Source of the DNA: Acidobacteriota bacterium
Lineage (GTDB): Bacteria; Acidobacteriota; Terriglobia; Terriglobales; Acidobacteriaceae
Assembly (NCBI GenBank): GCA_021781495.1
Contig: JAJXWS010000008.1
Coordinates: forward strand, 1 to 60,771
Direction: 5' to 3'
DNA: 60,771 bases
Shown: one piece after another, positions 9,301-19,581 of the stretch
How the letters are laid out: every line of letters starts with the position of its first letter
Numbering within the stretch: position 1 is the stretch's first letter
The notes under the pieces: model-generated
Told to the model about the DNA's origin: nothing
Seen by the model: only the letters and a program-made list of their open reading frames with translations
Databases searched by the model: none
Program-made: the position numbers and the translations under genes

Positions 9301-9902
9301 TCGCGTCCACCATTGCCGCCTATCTGGCCGCGCACTGGCTTGAGGCCGCGGGCTTTCTTGCAACATGGATTGGCATCTGGCTCACCACCCGGCGCACGCT
9401 GCTCTGCTGGCCCGTGGTGCTGGCCGCGGACCTGCTCTACCTCTTCGTCTTCTATCATGCGCGTCTGCTCTCGGACGCGCTGCTGCAGCTCTTCTTCGTT
9501 GCGTTCACACTGTACGGATGGTGGCACTGGTGGCAGGGCGTGCGCGAAGAAGGCGAGGTGCGCGTTGTGCCTTTAGATAAGCGCAGCCTGCTGCTCGCGC
9601 TGCTTGCTGGAGCCGTAGGCAGCTTCCTGCTCGGCCAGCTGGCCCGGCAGTTGCACGCCGCACTGCCCTTTCTGGATGCGACGCTCACCAGCTACAGCCT
9701 GGTTGCCAGCTGGTGGCAGGCACGCAAGCACACCGCCAACTGGTGGCTCTGGATTCTCGTGGACCTCGTTTACATCGGCGAGTATCTCTATAAGGACCTG
9801 TGGCTCACTGCCCTCCTGTACGCCGGGCTCATCGGCCTTGCCGTGCTGGGACTGCGCGACTGGAATCGCGCATCGCAGTCCGCACCCGCCGCAGCAGCCT
9901 AG
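9297..9902 (+). CDS. pnuT: PnuC-family vitamin permease (PnuT-like thiamin transporter)
   Basis: This 201-residue protein begins MIASTIAAYL and has about seven hydrophobic segments. It shows the PnuC-family pattern with aromatic, Trp-rich loops: LYGWWHWW near residue 75 and SWWQARKHTANWWLWILVDLVYIGEY near residues 135-160. PnuC transporters move vitamins by facilitated diffusion and rely on intracellular phosphorylation for retention. This fits the kinase gene directly upstream, with which it overlaps by four bases. TPP-riboswitch-linked members are called PnuT. It is convergent with the following dehydrogenase gene and the two stops overlap. Confidence 0.87.
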   Translation: MIASTIAAYLAAHWLEAAGFLATWIGIWLTTRRTLLCWPVVLAADLLYLFVFYHARLLSDALLQLFFVAFTLYGWWHWWQGVREEGEVRVVPLDKRSLLLALLAGAVGSFLLGQLARQLHAALPFLDATLTSYSLVASWWQARKHTANWWLWILVDLVYIGEYLYKDLWLTALLYAGLIGLAVLGLRDWNRASQSAPAAAA

Positions 9903-10870
9903 ATCGCCGCCTGCACCACATTCCTCAGCGCCTCGCCGCGCAGATAGCGGCGCAACTCATCCGCCGCCGTCTTCAGCGAACGCGGCGCGAACTGCGGACT
10001 CGATCCGCCCACATGCGGCGTTAACAGCAGATTCGGGCAGCTCCACAGCGGATGCCCCACCGGCAGCGGCTCCGGATCCGTCACATCCAGCGCCGCGCGA
10101 ACACGCCCGCTTTGCAGCGCATCCACCAGCGCGTCCGTATGCACCACCGGCCCGCGCGCCGCATTCACCAGCAACGCGCCCTGCCGCATGCGGCTCAACT
10201 GCTGCGCGTCGATCAAATGGTGCGACTCCGCCGTAGAGGGCAGAATCAGCACAACCACATCCGCTTCCGGCAGCAGGCGGTCCAGTTCGCTTACCGGGTG
10301 CACCTCCGGATCTCTGCGCGCGCTGCGCGCTACGCGCAGCATCCTTACATCGAACGGCGCAAGCATGCGCTCAATCTCTTTTCCAATCTCGCCATAGCCA
10401 ACCATCAGAACCGACTTGCCGGTCAGTTCCTCCAGCATTACCGGAGGGTAGATGGCGCGTCTGTCTCCATGCATATCCGCATAGTGCGCGCTTGCTTCAA
10501 ATCGCCGCTTCCACTCGCCCGACCGCTGAATATCCATGTAGAGCGGAAAGTATTTCAGCACAGCCAGAATGGCCGACAGCGTCCACTCTGCCGTGGAGAT
10601 GTTATGCGCGCCGCGGGCGTTGCAGATCGTCACGTGCGGCCCAACTGCATCCGGAATCCACTCCGTCCCCGCCATCAGCGACAGCACAAGGCGAATGCCG
10701 CGCAGATGCGGCAGAACGCGCTTGGCGCGCGCCGGATACGGATCAGGAATCCACACATCGATTTCTACATCATGGTCAAGCTGCTCAGGCAGGGCAACCA
10801 GCTCAACCTCCGTCGGAAACACAGTCAGCAAATCAGCAGGAATGATCGCAGGATATCCAACTCGCAGCAT
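9899..10870 (-). CDS. D-isomer-specific 2-hydroxyacid dehydrogenase
   Basis: This 323-residue NAD(P)-dependent enzyme has the expected set of motifs. VLMVGYGEIGKEIE is the Rossmann glycine-rich motif, NAARGPVVHTDAL carries the catalytic Arg, DVTDPEPLPVGHPLW carries the Glu, and LLLTPHVGGSS carries the catalytic His. The N-terminal part (residues 1-95) is the split substrate-binding domain. The exact hydroxy/keto acid (phosphoglycerate, glyoxylate or other) cannot be assigned. It is convergent with pnuT and divergent from the FUSC gene. Confidence 0.88.
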   Translation of the reverse strand: MLRVGYPAIIPADLLTVFPTEVELVALPEQLDHDVEIDVWIPDPYPARAKRVLPHLRGIRLVLSLMAGTEWIPDAVGPHVTICNARGAHNISTAEWTLSAILAVLKYFPLYMDIQRSGEWKRRFEASAHYADMHGDRRAIYPPVMLEELTGKSVLMVGYGEIGKEIERMLAPFDVRMLRVARSARRDPEVHPVSELDRLLPEADVVVLILPSTAESHHLIDAQQLSRMRQGALLVNAARGPVVHTDALVDALQSGRVRAALDVTDPEPLPVGHPLWSCPNLLLTPHVGGSSPQFAPRSLKTAADELRRYLRGEALRNVVQAAI

Positions 10871-11091
10871 AGGTCCTCATCGCACGATGTGTACGCCTGC
10901 CCATTATGCTATATGCAGACAATGGCGTGCTGTCCCCCATCTGCGCGTTGTGCGTGGATGCAGCAGCCACGACAAGCCGTTCACAACTCGCCGCCGTACC
11001 ACGCAATGCGACCGGTGAGAGCCATCACGGCACATATTCTCTGGGTAGTGGATTCTAAACGCATCACCCTTGGTACAGGTTCATCTGTCAT

Positions 11092-12225
11092 ATGCGATTG
11101 ATGACCAACAAGACGCACTCGCAGCAACAGCTTGCCGCCAAGCTGCATATCGCGCAGGCTGAGAATCGTGGCTGGCTGAACTGGGAGCGGCAGCGGCTGC
11201 TCATCCAGGCCGCAAAAACCGCACTGGCCGCAACGCTGTGCTGGTGGCTGGCGCGGCGCTTTGGACTGCATGACGGCTACTGGGGATCCATCAGCGCCAT
11301 CATCGTTCTGCAATCCAACTTCGGCTCCACGATCAGGGCCTCGCGCGATCGCCTTCTGGGCACGCTGATCGGCGCCATCTTCGGCTTCGCCTCCACGCTG
11401 ATCGGCGCGCTGCCGTGGAACTACTTCGGCGCAGTCGTTGCGGCGATTGTCGTCTGCGGCCTGCTTGGATTCCGCAGCAGTTCACGACTCGCAGGCGTCA
11501 CCATCACCATCGTCATGCTGGTCAAAGCAGAGGGGTCACACTGGGCCATCGCGCTCGATCGCGTAGGGCAGGTCTTTCTCGGCATCGTGGTGGCGCTCGC
11601 CGTTTCCACCTTCGTCTTTCCAGACCGCGCCCGGCTGCACCTGCGCGACGGATTGGCCCAGGAATTCCTCGTGCTCGGCGCTTTCTTTGAGGCTATCTTG
11701 GAGGGCTTCCGCGGCAAGCCGGCCGAGAACCTGGCCGAACTGCGCGAGGACGCCCTTACCGTAATTCGCACCAACAATCAGTTGCTCGATGCCGCGCGTA
11801 ATGAGCCCTCCGGCGGACCAGGCTGGCGTGAAGGACTCACCATGCTTGCGCAGTTTGGCCGGTCGCTGTTTGACGGGCTTATCGCGCTGGACCTCGCCGT
11901 GAAAGACAGCTACCACGACGGCTATGCACAGCAGCTGGAACCCGCGCTCGGGCGGCTCGCGCTCGATATCCGGACCGGCTTCCACTACGTCGCAGGCTGC
12001 ATCCACCACTGGCGTTTTCACGTCCCGCCACCGGGGCTGCACCTGGAAGAGGACATCGCGCAACTGGAGGCGCGCATGGCAGAGGTTCGCCACACCGGAT
12101 TCCAGTTTCCGCAGGCAGAGATTCTGCGCGCCTACGCCGTGCAACTCCACCTGAAGCAGATTGCCCGACTGCTGCGCGCCTCGCGCGTTGAGACCAGCCA
12201 CACCATCGGCGAAGCGCAAAAATAA
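11092..12225 (+). CDS. FUSC-family membrane protein (aromatic-acid exporter-like)
   Basis: This 377-residue protein has a block of about six transmembrane segments from residue ~38 to ~185, including AALAATLCWWLARRFG, YWGSISAIIVLQSNFGSTIRASRDRLLGT and VFLGIVVALAVSTFVFPDR. A mostly helical soluble domain follows. The TxxxSRDRxxGTxxG pattern after the second segment is typical of the FUSC/YccS/AaeB family. Substrates of such proteins are often aromatic carboxylates, but none can be named here. Two in-frame ATGs (11092 and 11101) could serve as start, and neither has a clear ribosome binding site. Confidence 0.8.
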   Translation: MRLMTNKTHSQQQLAAKLHIAQAENRGWLNWERQRLLIQAAKTALAATLCWWLARRFGLHDGYWGSISAIIVLQSNFGSTIRASRDRLLGTLIGAIFGFASTLIGALPWNYFGAVVAAIVVCGLLGFRSSSRLAGVTITIVMLVKAEGSHWAIALDRVGQVFLGIVVALAVSTFVFPDRARLHLRDGLAQEFLVLGAFFEAILEGFRGKPAENLAELREDALTVIRTNNQLLDAARNEPSGGPGWREGLTMLAQFGRSLFDGLIALDLAVKDSYHDGYAQQLEPALGRLALDIRTGFHYVAGCIHHWRFHVPPPGLHLEEDIAQLEARMAEVRHTGFQFPQAEILRAYAVQLHLKQIARLLRASRVETSHTIGEAQK

Positions 12226-12235
12226 CAGTCTTCGC

Positions 12236-13411
12236 TTACGCGAAAAACTTGCGCAGGGCTTCGATGCAGTCCTCGATCTCTTTCACCGGAATGGCATAGC
12301 CAAAGCGCAGATGTCCTTCCCCTTGCGCTCCGAACACCGCGCCGGGAACGGTGGCGATATGCGCCTTCTCCAGCAGGATCTGCGCGGCGGTGCGACTCTT
12401 CTTGTGGATCTTCTCCACGTTCGGGAATGCATAAAATGCCCCGGCTGGCACTTCGCATTCCAGTCCCACTTCGTTCAAAGCGCCCACCAGCAGATCGCGC
12501 CGCTTGCGATACTCTTCGCGCCGCGCGGCAATCTCCGCATCCGGAGTCTTGAGCGCCTCCATCATGGCATATTGCACCGGCGTGGCAAGACCGTTCGTGG
12601 AGTACAGCACGATCTTCCGCAACGCCGTCATAAAGGGCTCCCGGGCTACGGCATATCCTGCACGCCACCCGGTCATGGCATAGGTCTTGGAGAACGTATA
12701 GGACGTAATGGTGCGCTCCAGCATTCCCGGCAGCGATGCAATGGAGATGTGCTCGCCGTCATACACCAGGTCCTCATACGCCTCGTCGGCAATCACAATC
12801 AGGTCGCGCTCCCGGGCAAAGGCAGCTACCTCCTCCGCCTCAGCGCGCGTAAACACCACTCCACTGGGATTCTGCGGCGTGTTGTAGTAGATCACGCGCG
12901 TCTTGCGCGTGGAGAACTGCTCCAGCGTCTTCCGGATTCCATTTCGCCGCGCTGTCGCCGTGGGCACCAGCAAAGGCCGCGCCTGCGCTCCGGTCACCAG
13001 ATCCCCAATGGGCGTCCAGTGCGGCGAAAACACCAGCGCATCATCCCCGGGGTCGAGCACACTTTGAAAAGCAGCATAGAGGCCCTGTGACCCGCCAACC
13101 GTTGTAATCACCTCGTCGGTCGAAACAGCAATGCCGTTCTTTCTCGCCAGCTTTTCCACCAGAGCCTGGCGCAGCGGCAACAGGCCGGACGAAGGCGGAT
13201 AGTGCGTCTGATTTTCCACCAGGGCGGCAATCGCCGCATACTTGATCCGCTGCGGAGTCTCAAAGAAGGGTTCGCCGCCGTGCAGCGCATGCACCTGCGC
13301 CCCGCCGGCGCGCATGCCCATCACCTTGTTGCGAATCTGCACAATGTCGGAAAATCCCACTTCGTCCAGCCGCTTCGCCAAGCGGATTCCGCCATGCTTC
13401 GTCGTCATCAA
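12236..13411 (-). CDS. Class I/II PLP-dependent aminotransferase
   Basis: This 391-residue fold-type I aminotransferase has YYNTPQNPSGVVFT (PLP and substrate binding), VIADEAYEDLVYDG (Asp contacting the pyridine nitrogen) and SYTFSKTYAMTGWRAGY with the Schiff-base Lys, then a C-terminal Arg-containing segment. It is of the aspartate/aromatic aminotransferase group. It lies 119 bases downstream of hisA on the same strand. It is not HisC, since a separate hisC is in the operon, but it might be transcribed by read-through. The amino donor is unknown. Confidence 0.88.
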   Translation of the reverse strand: MMTTKHGGIRLAKRLDEVGFSDIVQIRNKVMGMRAGGAQVHALHGGEPFFETPQRIKYAAIAALVENQTHYPPSSGLLPLRQALVEKLARKNGIAVSTDEVITTVGGSQGLYAAFQSVLDPGDDALVFSPHWTPIGDLVTGAQARPLLVPTATARRNGIRKTLEQFSTRKTRVIYYNTPQNPSGVVFTRAEAEEVAAFARERDLIVIADEAYEDLVYDGEHISIASLPGMLERTITSYTFSKTYAMTGWRAGYAVAREPFMTALRKIVLYSTNGLATPVQYAMMEALKTPDAEIAARREEYRKRRDLLVGALNEVGLECEVPAGAFYAFPNVEKIHKKSRTAAQILLEKAHIATVPGAVFGAQGEGHLRFGYAIPVKEIEDCIEALRKFFA

Positions 13412-13530
13412 CCCGGTTCCTTTCGTTCAAGGCAATTGCGCCACTTCGCATTCAGCATATCGAACGGGAGCCTGAATGCAAGGGAAATTCAAGCATCGAC
13501 TGGAAGCAGAAACGCCGCGCTTCGAGCGCA

Positions 13531-14208
13531 TCAAACCGCAAGCAATTCCGTGTAAACTGCCATGCCGACAACGGCATCGGCGCCCAGCGTGTCCAGCGCG
13601 TCCACCTCCTGCTGGCTACGGATTCCACCAGCCACGATGAGCTGGCGCTGGGTAAGCTTGCGCAAACGCGCCGCCGTGTCCACCGGAAATCCCTGCATCA
13701 GGCCTTCGCCATCCACATGCGTATACAGGAACGCCGCAACGTGCGGATCAAGCTGCGGAATCGCTTCATCAGGTGTGAGCGCCACCTGTGCCTTCCAACC
13801 CTTCACGGCAATGCGCCCATTCTTCGTGTCGATACCGGCAACCACGTGCTCGGCACCAACGCTTGCCGTCAGGCTCGCGGCAAACTCGGCGTTCACGGTG
13901 CCTTGCTCTGAGAAAAGCGCGGAGCCAATAATCACGCGCCTTGCTCCGGCATCCAGAACCTGCCTGGCGCGTTCGGCAGTGCGGATTCCGCCGCCCACCT
14001 GGCATTGCAGGCGTCGCGCAATCTGCGCCACCAGGGCCGCGTTGTCTCCCTGCCGCATCGCCGCGTCCAGATCGATCAGTTGCACCAGTGGAAAGCGCGA
14101 GAACTTCTCAATCCAGTATTCAAAGTCGTCAAAGGCAAGGCGCAGCTTTTCGCCCTGCACAAGCTGGACGATGCGACCACCCAGAAGATCAATCGAAGGA
14201 ATCAGCAT
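13531..14208 (-). CDS. hisA: HisA, phosphoribosylformimino-AICAR-P isomerase
   Basis: This 225-residue TIM-barrel enzyme of histidine synthesis converts ProFAR to [24 protein letters not shown] carries the first catalytic Asp (position 7). [10 protein letters not shown] is the N-terminal-half phosphate-binding loop, and [15 protein letters not shown] is the C-terminal one. THVDGEG contains the second catalytic Asp region. The start overlaps the end of hisF by seven bases, which supports this ATG over upstream in-frame codons. It is the last gene of the his operon. Confidence 0.93.
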   Translation of the reverse strand: MLIPSIDLLGGRIVQLVQGEKLRLAFDDFEYWIEKFSRFPLVQLIDLDAAMRQGDNAALVAQIARRLQCQVGGGIRTAERARQVLDAGARRVIIGSALFSEQGTVNAEFAASLTASVGAEHVVAGIDTKNGRIAVKGWKAQVALTPDEAIPQLDPHVAAFLYTHVDGEGLMQGFPVDTAARLRKLTQRQLIVAGGIRSQQEVDALDTLGADAVVGMAVYTELLAV

Positions 14209-14981
14209 GGCAGCCTCACAGGTACGCCGGCCTTGGCCAGCTCTTGCTTGAGCGATCGCGCGCTCGAAATGCCAAAGTGAAAGATGCTTGCAGCCAGGGC
14301 CGCATCGGCCTTGCCGCGCGCAAAGACATCCACAAAGTGCGCCACTGTGCCGGCGCCGCCGGAAGCAATTACCGGAATGCTGACCGCCTCGCTCACTGCA
14401 GCGGTCAACTCGCAATCAAAGCCAGCGCGCGTTCCGTCCGCGTCCATGGACGTAAGCAAAATCTCTCCGGCTCCACGAGCCTCTGCCTCGCGCGCCCACT
14501 CCACCACCCTGCGGCCGGCAGGCTTGCGGCCACCCTGCACATACACCTGCGCATCCCTCACCGGATCCGCGGCCACGGGATCGCGACGCGCATCAATCGC
14601 AACCACTACCGCCTGCGCGCCAAAGCTGCGACCAATCGCGTCAATCAAGCCCGGATCCGCAAGCGCCGCGGAGTTGATGCTGACCTTGTCCGCCCCGGCG
14701 TCAAACACCTGCTCGGCATCGCGCGCGCTGCGGATTCCCCCACCCACTGCGAACGGAACAAAGAGCTCGCGCGCAGTGCGGCGCACCGTGTCCAGCAGCG
14801 TCTGCCGCTTTTCGTGCGTAGCGGTAATGTCCAGCAGAACAATCTCATCCGCGCCCTCACGTGCATGACGCGCCGCCAGCGCGGCCGGATCTCCGGCATC
14901 CACCAGGTCCACGAACTGCACGCCCTTCACCACGCGCCCGCCGTGCACATCCAGGCATGCAATGATTCGTTTGGTCAGCAT
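14202..14981 (-). CDS. hisF: HisF, imidazole glycerol phosphate synthase cyclase subunit
   Basis: This 259-residue TIM barrel begins [20 protein letters not shown] with the catalytic Asp in [17 protein letters not shown] and [13 protein letters not shown] are the phosphate-binding loops, and TSMDADGT contains the second catalytic Asp. It receives ammonia from HisH and forms imidazole glycerol phosphate and AICAR. It overlaps both hisH (seven bases) and hisA (seven bases). The ATG at 14981 aligns with the family N-terminus better than the one at 15002. Confidence 0.94.
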   Translation of the reverse strand: MLTKRIIACLDVHGGRVVKGVQFVDLVDAGDPAALAARHAREGADEIVLLDITATHEKRQTLLDTVRRTARELFVPFAVGGGIRSARDAEQVFDAGADKVSINSAALADPGLIDAIGRSFGAQAVVVAIDARRDPVAADPVRDAQVYVQGGRKPAGRRVVEWAREAEARGAGEILLTSMDADGTRAGFDCELTAAVSEAVSIPVIASGGAGTVAHFVDVFARGKADAALAASIFHFGISSARSLKQELAKAGVPVRLPC

Positions 14982-15592
14982 GCGCTCTCCTTGGGCTTCC
15001 ACTCCAGAAAATTCTGCAGAATCCGCAATCCGGTCGCGCCGGACTTCTCCGGATGAAACTGAACGCCCATCACATTGCGCTCTTCAACAGCCGCGGCAAA
15101 CGGCTCAATATAGTGCGTAACGGCCGCAGTGTTCTCCGTTACCGGCGCCTTGTACGAGTGCGTAAAGTAGACGAACTCACCGCTCTGCACGCCCGCAAGC
15201 AGATGCGATCGCGGGCTCACTTCCAGCGAGTTCCAACCCACGTGCGGAACCTTCTCCGAGCCCTCCGGAAAGCGCGTGCAAACCTCGGCGAACTGCGCCA
15301 GCCCAGGCTGCGCCGGCGCTTCGCTCGATCCCGCAAAGAGCCATTGCATGCCAACACAGATGCCGAGAAATGGAACGCTGCGCGCAATGGCCGCGCGAAT
15401 CGCGGGCGTAAGCCCGTTCGCATCCAGCCGTTCCGTTGCGGCAAAATGTCCCACGCCCGGCAGCACAATCCGCTCGGCGCTCTGCACAGGTCCGGGCCCG
15501 TCAGTCACCTCAGCCTCCGCGCCCAGATGCCGCAGCGCCTTGAGCACAGAGGTCAGATTCCCGGCCTTGTAATCAATCACCGTCACGCGCAT
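14975..15592 (-). CDS. hisH: HisH, imidazole glycerol phosphate synthase glutaminase subunit
   Basis: This 205-residue class I glutamine amidotransferase has the nucleophile Cys in [13 protein letters not shown] and the His-Glu pair in [10 protein letters not shown]. It also has the oxyanion strand region [11 protein letters not shown]. It supplies ammonia to HisF, whose gene follows with a seven-base overlap. It abuts hisB (its start base is the last base of the hisB stop codon). Confidence 0.94.
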   Translation of the reverse strand: MRVTVIDYKAGNLTSVLKALRHLGAEAEVTDGPGPVQSAERIVLPGVGHFAATERLDANGLTPAIRAAIARSVPFLGICVGMQWLFAGSSEAPAQPGLAQFAEVCTRFPEGSEKVPHVGWNSLEVSPRSHLLAGVQSGEFVYFTHSYKAPVTENTAAVTHYIEPFAAAVEERNVMGVQFHPEKSGATGLRILQNFLEWKPKESAC

Positions 15593-16209
15593 CAGAGCAG
15601 TCCCTTTGTCGAAGGCAGCATCTCGCCCAGTTGCTGATCGCGCGAGCAGGCCACGCGCAGCGCTCTGGCAAACGCCTTGAAGATCGCCTCAATCTTGTGG
15701 TGATTCGAGCGGCCATACATGGTCTTGACGTGCACATTCGCCCTGGCCCCGCGCGCAAATCCCTCAAAGAAATCCGTGACCAGCTCGGTCTGCAGGTCGC
15801 CCACCAGGCGCGTGCGAACCTTCGTGTCCACGGCAAATGCCGCGCGGCCGCTCAGATCTACAGCTGCGATGGCAAGCGTCTCGTCCATCGGCATCAGAAA
15901 ATATCCCGCGCGCAGAATGCCCCGCTTATCCCCCAGGGCGCGATCGAAGGCCTCGCCCAGCGCAATGCCCACATCCTCCACCGTGTGATGCTGATCCACA
16001 TCCAGATCGCCGTCGCACTTCAGCTCCAGATCAAAGGCTCCGTGGCGCGTGAACAGCTCCAGCATGTGATCAAAAAATCGAATGCCCGTGGACACCTTGT
16101 AGTGGCCGCCGCCCTCGATCGTCAGCCGGATCGCAATCTTCGTCTCTGTCGTGTTGCGCTCAAAGCTCGCCGTGCGCAAGCTCTGGGCATTCCCTTCCGT
16201 CCTTGTCAT
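15592..16209 (-). CDS. hisB: HisB, imidazoleglycerol-phosphate dehydratase
   Basis: This 205-residue protein is the stand-alone dehydratase, without the histidinol-phosphatase domain fused to it in enterics. It has the manganese-binding repeats [13 protein letters not shown] with [11 protein letters not shown], and later [20 protein letters not shown]. The start MTRTEGN overlaps the hisC stop by one base (TAATG arrangement). No histidinol-phosphatase gene is visible in the operon, so that step must be encoded elsewhere. Confidence 0.94.
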   Translation of the reverse strand: MTRTEGNAQSLRTASFERNTTETKIAIRLTIEGGGHYKVSTGIRFFDHMLELFTRHGAFDLELKCDGDLDVDQHHTVEDVGIALGEAFDRALGDKRGILRAGYFLMPMDETLAIAAVDLSGRAAFAVDTKVRTRLVGDLQTELVTDFFEGFARGARANVHVKTMYGRSNHHKIEAIFKAFARALRVACSRDQQLGEMLPSTKGLL

Positions 16210-17303
16210 TACGCCTCGATTCCGGCTCGTAATGCCGCCAGTGTTTCGTTCAGGGCCTGTGCCGCCTGCTGCATCTGCTGCCGGGTTCCAATGGTGATGC
16301 GCACGCGCCCATCGCAACCGGGATCGCTCGACCGGTCGCGTACCAGCACGCCGGCTGCGTGCATCTTCGCTGTAAACTCCTTGTGCTGCGGGCCAATCTC
16401 CACAAGCACAAAATTCGCGCGACTCGGCCAGCGGCGCACTCCTGCCGCATCCAGAGCCGATTCAAACTCAGTGCGTGCGGCCAGCACCTCCGCCACGTAC
16501 CAGTCCAGATAGCTCTGATCCTCAAGCGCTGCCGGCAGGCACGCAAGCGCCAGCGAGTTCACGCTGTAGGGCGAAAGCACACGACGAATCCAGCGCACCA
16601 CGCCAGCGTCTGCCGCAAGCAATCCCAGGCGCAGACCCGCAAGGCCATACGCCTTGGAAAACGTGCGCGCTACCACCAGGTTTGGAACCGTGCCGACAAG
16701 ATCCAGTACCGTCTCACCATAAAAATGGAAGTAGGCCTCATCGATCAACAACACTGCATTCGGCGCGCGTTTCGCAATCTCCAGTATCTGTTCCCGCGTG
16801 GCCACCGATCCGGCTGGGCTGTTCGGATTGGCAATCGCAATGATCTTCGTGCACTCTGTGATGGCCGCCAGAAGGCGCTCGAAGGGAAACTGCAGATCGT
16901 CCGCAGCCTGCACCGCAATCACCCGCGCATCCGTGGCAGACGCATACACCTCGTACATCGTGTACGTCGGCACGGGCAACAGCAGTTCATCCCCCTCGTC
17001 TAAAAATGCTTCGAACAGGACGTGAATCGCCTCATCCACTCCATTCGTCAAAACCACCTGTAGCGGCTGCACGCCCAGATGTGCCGCCACCATGGCCTCA
17101 ACAGGTTCCCGCTCCGGATAACGCGTCAAATGGCCCGTAGACACGCAGCCCAGAACCTCGCGCACCCTGGGCGAGCAGGCCAGCGTATTTTCATTGAAGT
17201 CCAGTCGCAGCGCATCGCGGCTGCCAAGCGGAGGGTGATACTCCTTCATCGCCTGCACGCGTGCGCGGGGCGCCGGATACAAAGCATTCGCGTCGTTAAC
17301 CAC
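16209..17303 (-). CDS. hisC: HisC, histidinol-phosphate aminotransferase
   Basis: This fold-type I aminotransferase of 364 residues has [12 protein letters not shown] at the N-terminus (typical of HisC), [30 protein letters not shown] and [18 protein letters not shown] with the PLP Lys. I chose the GTG at 17303 because GAGGAGG lies at 17308-17314 and it overlaps the hisD stop by eight bases. The alternative ATG at 17249 (MKEYHPPLG) would shorten the product by 18 residues. Confidence 0.9.
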   Translation of the reverse strand: MVNDANALYPAPRARVQAMKEYHPPLGSRDALRLDFNENTLACSPRVREVLGCVSTGHLTRYPEREPVEAMVAAHLGVQPLQVVLTNGVDEAIHVLFEAFLDEGDELLLPVPTYTMYEVYASATDARVIAVQAADDLQFPFERLLAAITECTKIIAIANPNSPAGSVATREQILEIAKRAPNAVLLIDEAYFHFYGETVLDLVGTVPNLVVARTFSKAYGLAGLRLGLLAADAGVVRWIRRVLSPYSVNSLALACLPAALEDQSYLDWYVAEVLAARTEFESALDAAGVRRWPSRANFVLVEIGPQHKEFTAKMHAAGVLVRDRSSDPGCDGRVRITIGTRQQMQQAAQALNETLAALRAGIEA

Positions 17304-18585
17304 GAGGCCTCCTCTGCACCTTCGCTCTGCGCAGGCGCGTTCGAATCGCCTCGGCATGGCCCACAAGACCCTCCGCCTCCGCCAGCAACGCGGCCTTCGG
17401 CCCCAGTGCGCGCATGCCATCGGCAGAGTACTCCTGCACGGTAATCAGCTTGACGAAGTCGTTCACGCTCAAGCCGCCGCGCACGCGAGCCATGCCCCCG
17501 GTCGGCAGCGTGTGATTGGGCCCGGAGATGTAATCGCCCATCGGCTGTGCCGACCAACGGCCTACAAACACAGAGCCTGCATTGTGAACCCAGTCCAGGT
17601 CGCTGGCCGCATCCACCGTAAGATGCTCAGGCGCCAGACGATTCGTTATCTCCCGCGCCTCTGCAATATTCTTCGCAACAACGACCACTCCATTGCGTTC
17701 CAGAGCCTTTCGTGCCACCGCATTGTCTTGGCTGCGCGCGTGCGTTTCCGCAATCACCTCTTTCGCCAGTTCCATCTGCGTGGTGATGAACACGGCCAGC
17801 GCCTCCGGATCATGCTCAGCCTGCGCAACCAGGTCCGACGCAATGCCCGCTGCGGTGCCGCGCTCACTGGTGACCACAATCTCTGTAGGCCCTGCGAGCA
17901 TGTCGATCGCGCAATCAAAGGCCACCATGCGCTTGGCCGCAGTCACAAACAGGTTGCCGGGGCCAACAATCTTGTCCACACGCGGCAGGCTCTCTGTGCC
18001 ATAGGCCAGAGCAGCCACGCCGTGCGCGCCGCCCACCCGATAAAACTCGCGGATTCCCAGCAGGTGCGCGGCCGCCAGCGTCTCCTGTGCAGGCCTGGGT
18101 GAAATTGCAACAATGCGCTCCACACCCGCAACCTGCGCGGGAATCGCGGTCATCAGCAGAGTGGAAGGCAGCGGATGGCGACCGCTGGGAACATAGCATC
18201 CAACCGACGCAATGGGCCGCACCAACTGGCCGGTGATAAGACCATTCCCCGCCGTCTTGCTCCACGAGCCGGGCATCTGCCGCTGCGCAAATTTGCGAAT
18301 CTGCGCGGCAGCCTTTGCAAGCGCATCCCGCAGCAGCGGATCCGTCGCATCCCATGCGGCGCGCATCTCGTCCTGCGAAATACGAAACTGAGCCGGCCCC
18401 GCAAGCCCATCGAATTGCCGTGCAAAGCGGAAGAGTGCACGATCTCCCTGCCGGCGCACTGCGGTCACAATGCGACGGACGGCAGGCTGCACCGACTCAA
18501 GCGAGGTGCCGCCGCGCCGCTCAAGCGTCGCGAGCACCTGCGCCGATGCCTGCGCGCCTTTCCCACTGGTCCGAATCAGCTTCAT
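17296..18585 (-). CDS. hisD: HisD, histidinol dehydrogenase
   Basis: This 429-residue enzyme carries out the last two oxidations of histidine synthesis. Conserved stretches include SVGCYVPSGRHPLPSTLLM, KIVGPGNLFVTAAKR, DMLAGPTEIVV, LAQAEHDPEA-type sequence, EHLTVDA and PNHTLPTGG with Zn and substrate ligands. The start MKLIRTSG was chosen over an ATG 87 bases upstream because the upstream residues do not look coding. A 120-base gap separates it from hisG. Confidence 0.94.
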   Translation of the reverse strand: MKLIRTSGKGAQASAQVLATLERRGGTSLESVQPAVRRIVTAVRRQGDRALFRFARQFDGLAGPAQFRISQDEMRAAWDATDPLLRDALAKAAAQIRKFAQRQMPGSWSKTAGNGLITGQLVRPIASVGCYVPSGRHPLPSTLLMTAIPAQVAGVERIVAISPRPAQETLAAAHLLGIREFYRVGGAHGVAALAYGTESLPRVDKIVGPGNLFVTAAKRMVAFDCAIDMLAGPTEIVVTSERGTAAGIASDLVAQAEHDPEALAVFITTQMELAKEVIAETHARSQDNAVARKALERNGVVVVAKNIAEAREITNRLAPEHLTVDAASDLDWVHNAGSVFVGRWSAQPMGDYISGPNHTLPTGGMARVRGGLSVNDFVKLITVQEYSADGMRALGPKAALLAEAEGLVGHAEAIRTRLRRAKVQRRPRG

Positions 18586-18637
18586 TGCCTGCTCCTGATA
18601 GAACCCGCATTCCCCATGATCAATCTCAAGCCTCTGT

Positions 18638-18667
18638 GAGCGGCTCCATGCTGCATAAGAGCCGCTC
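18638..18667 (-). promoter_or_regulatory. Intra-operon hairpin between hisG and hisD
   Basis: GAGCGGCTC (18638-18646) and GAGCCGCTC (18659-18667) form a perfect 9-bp stem with a 12-base loop in the only sizeable gap of the his operon. No T-run follows on the minus strand, so it is not an obvious terminator. mRNA processing, stabilisation or partial attenuation are possible roles. Confidence 0.45.
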
Positions 18668-18705
18668 CACATGATCAGCGCTTCTCTGCGCTTGAATAAG
18701 CCGCC

Positions 18706-19581
18706 CTACAGCACGACCTTGTTCAGCGGGTACTCCACAATGCCCGTTGCCCCGGCGGCCTTCAGGCGCGGAATCACATCGCGAGCAACACGCTCCTCCA
18801 CAATCGTGTTCACTGCAACCCACTCCGAGTTGCTCAGGTGCGACACGGTGGGCGAGTTCAGCGCAGGCAATACGGCAAGCACGCCGTCCAGCTGCTCCAC
18901 TCGGACATTCAGCATCAGCCCGACCTGCGACTGTGCATCAATCGCTCCGCGCAGCATCATCGCAATCTGATCAATCTTCGTTCGTTTCCACTCATCGGCA
19001 AGCGCCGCCTTGCCAGCGATCAGGTGCGTCTCGCTCTCCATCACCGTGTCGATAATCTTCAGATGATTTGCCTTCAGCGAGCTGCCAGTCTCCGTCACTT
19101 CGACAATGGCATCGGCCAGCGTGGGCGGCTTCACTTCCGTGGCTCCCCAGCTGAACTCCACTCTCACGTTGACACCCTTGTCAGCGAAGTAGCGCTTGGT
19201 CACTTCGACAAGCTCGGTGGCGATGATCTTGCCTTCCAGGTCCTCAGCCTTCTCGTACCCGCTTCCTTCCGGCACGGCCAGCACCCAGCGAACCTTGCGG
19301 CGGCTCTGCTTGGCATAGGTTAGCGACGTCACGCTGGTGACATCCAGACCGCTCTCAACCACCCAATCAATTCCAGTGAGCCCGGCATCCAGTACGCCGT
19401 GATCGACATAGCGCGCCATCTCCTGCGCGCGAATCAGCATGCACTCCAGCTCGCTGTCGTCAACAGAAGGAAAGTAAGAACGGCCGTCGGCATAGATGTT
19501 CCAGCCCGCGCGCTTGAACAAAGCAATCGTAGCGTCCTGCAGGCTGCCCTTGGGCAGTCCAAGACGAAGTTTATTAGCCAC
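18706..19581 (-). CDS. hisG: HisG, ATP phosphoribosyltransferase (long form)
   Basis: This 291-residue protein catalyses the committed step of histidine synthesis. It is the long form: the catalytic domain ([41 protein letters not shown]) is followed by a C-terminal regulatory domain of about 75 residues ending in [13 protein letters not shown], so no HisZ is needed and histidine feedback is expected. The GTG start at 19581 has GGAGG seven bases upstream and overlaps the hisI stop by eight bases. Confidence 0.93.
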   Translation of the reverse strand: MANKLRLGLPKGSLQDATIALFKRAGWNIYADGRSYFPSVDDSELECMLIRAQEMARYVDHGVLDAGLTGIDWVVESGLDVTSVTSLTYAKQSRRKVRWVLAVPEGSGYEKAEDLEGKIIATELVEVTKRYFADKGVNVRVEFSWGATEVKPPTLADAIVEVTETGSSLKANHLKIIDTVMESETHLIAGKAALADEWKRTKIDQIAMMLRGAIDAQSQVGLMLNVRVEQLDGVLAVLPALNSPTVSHLSNSEWVAVNTIVEERVARDVIPRLKAAGATGIVEYPLNKVVL

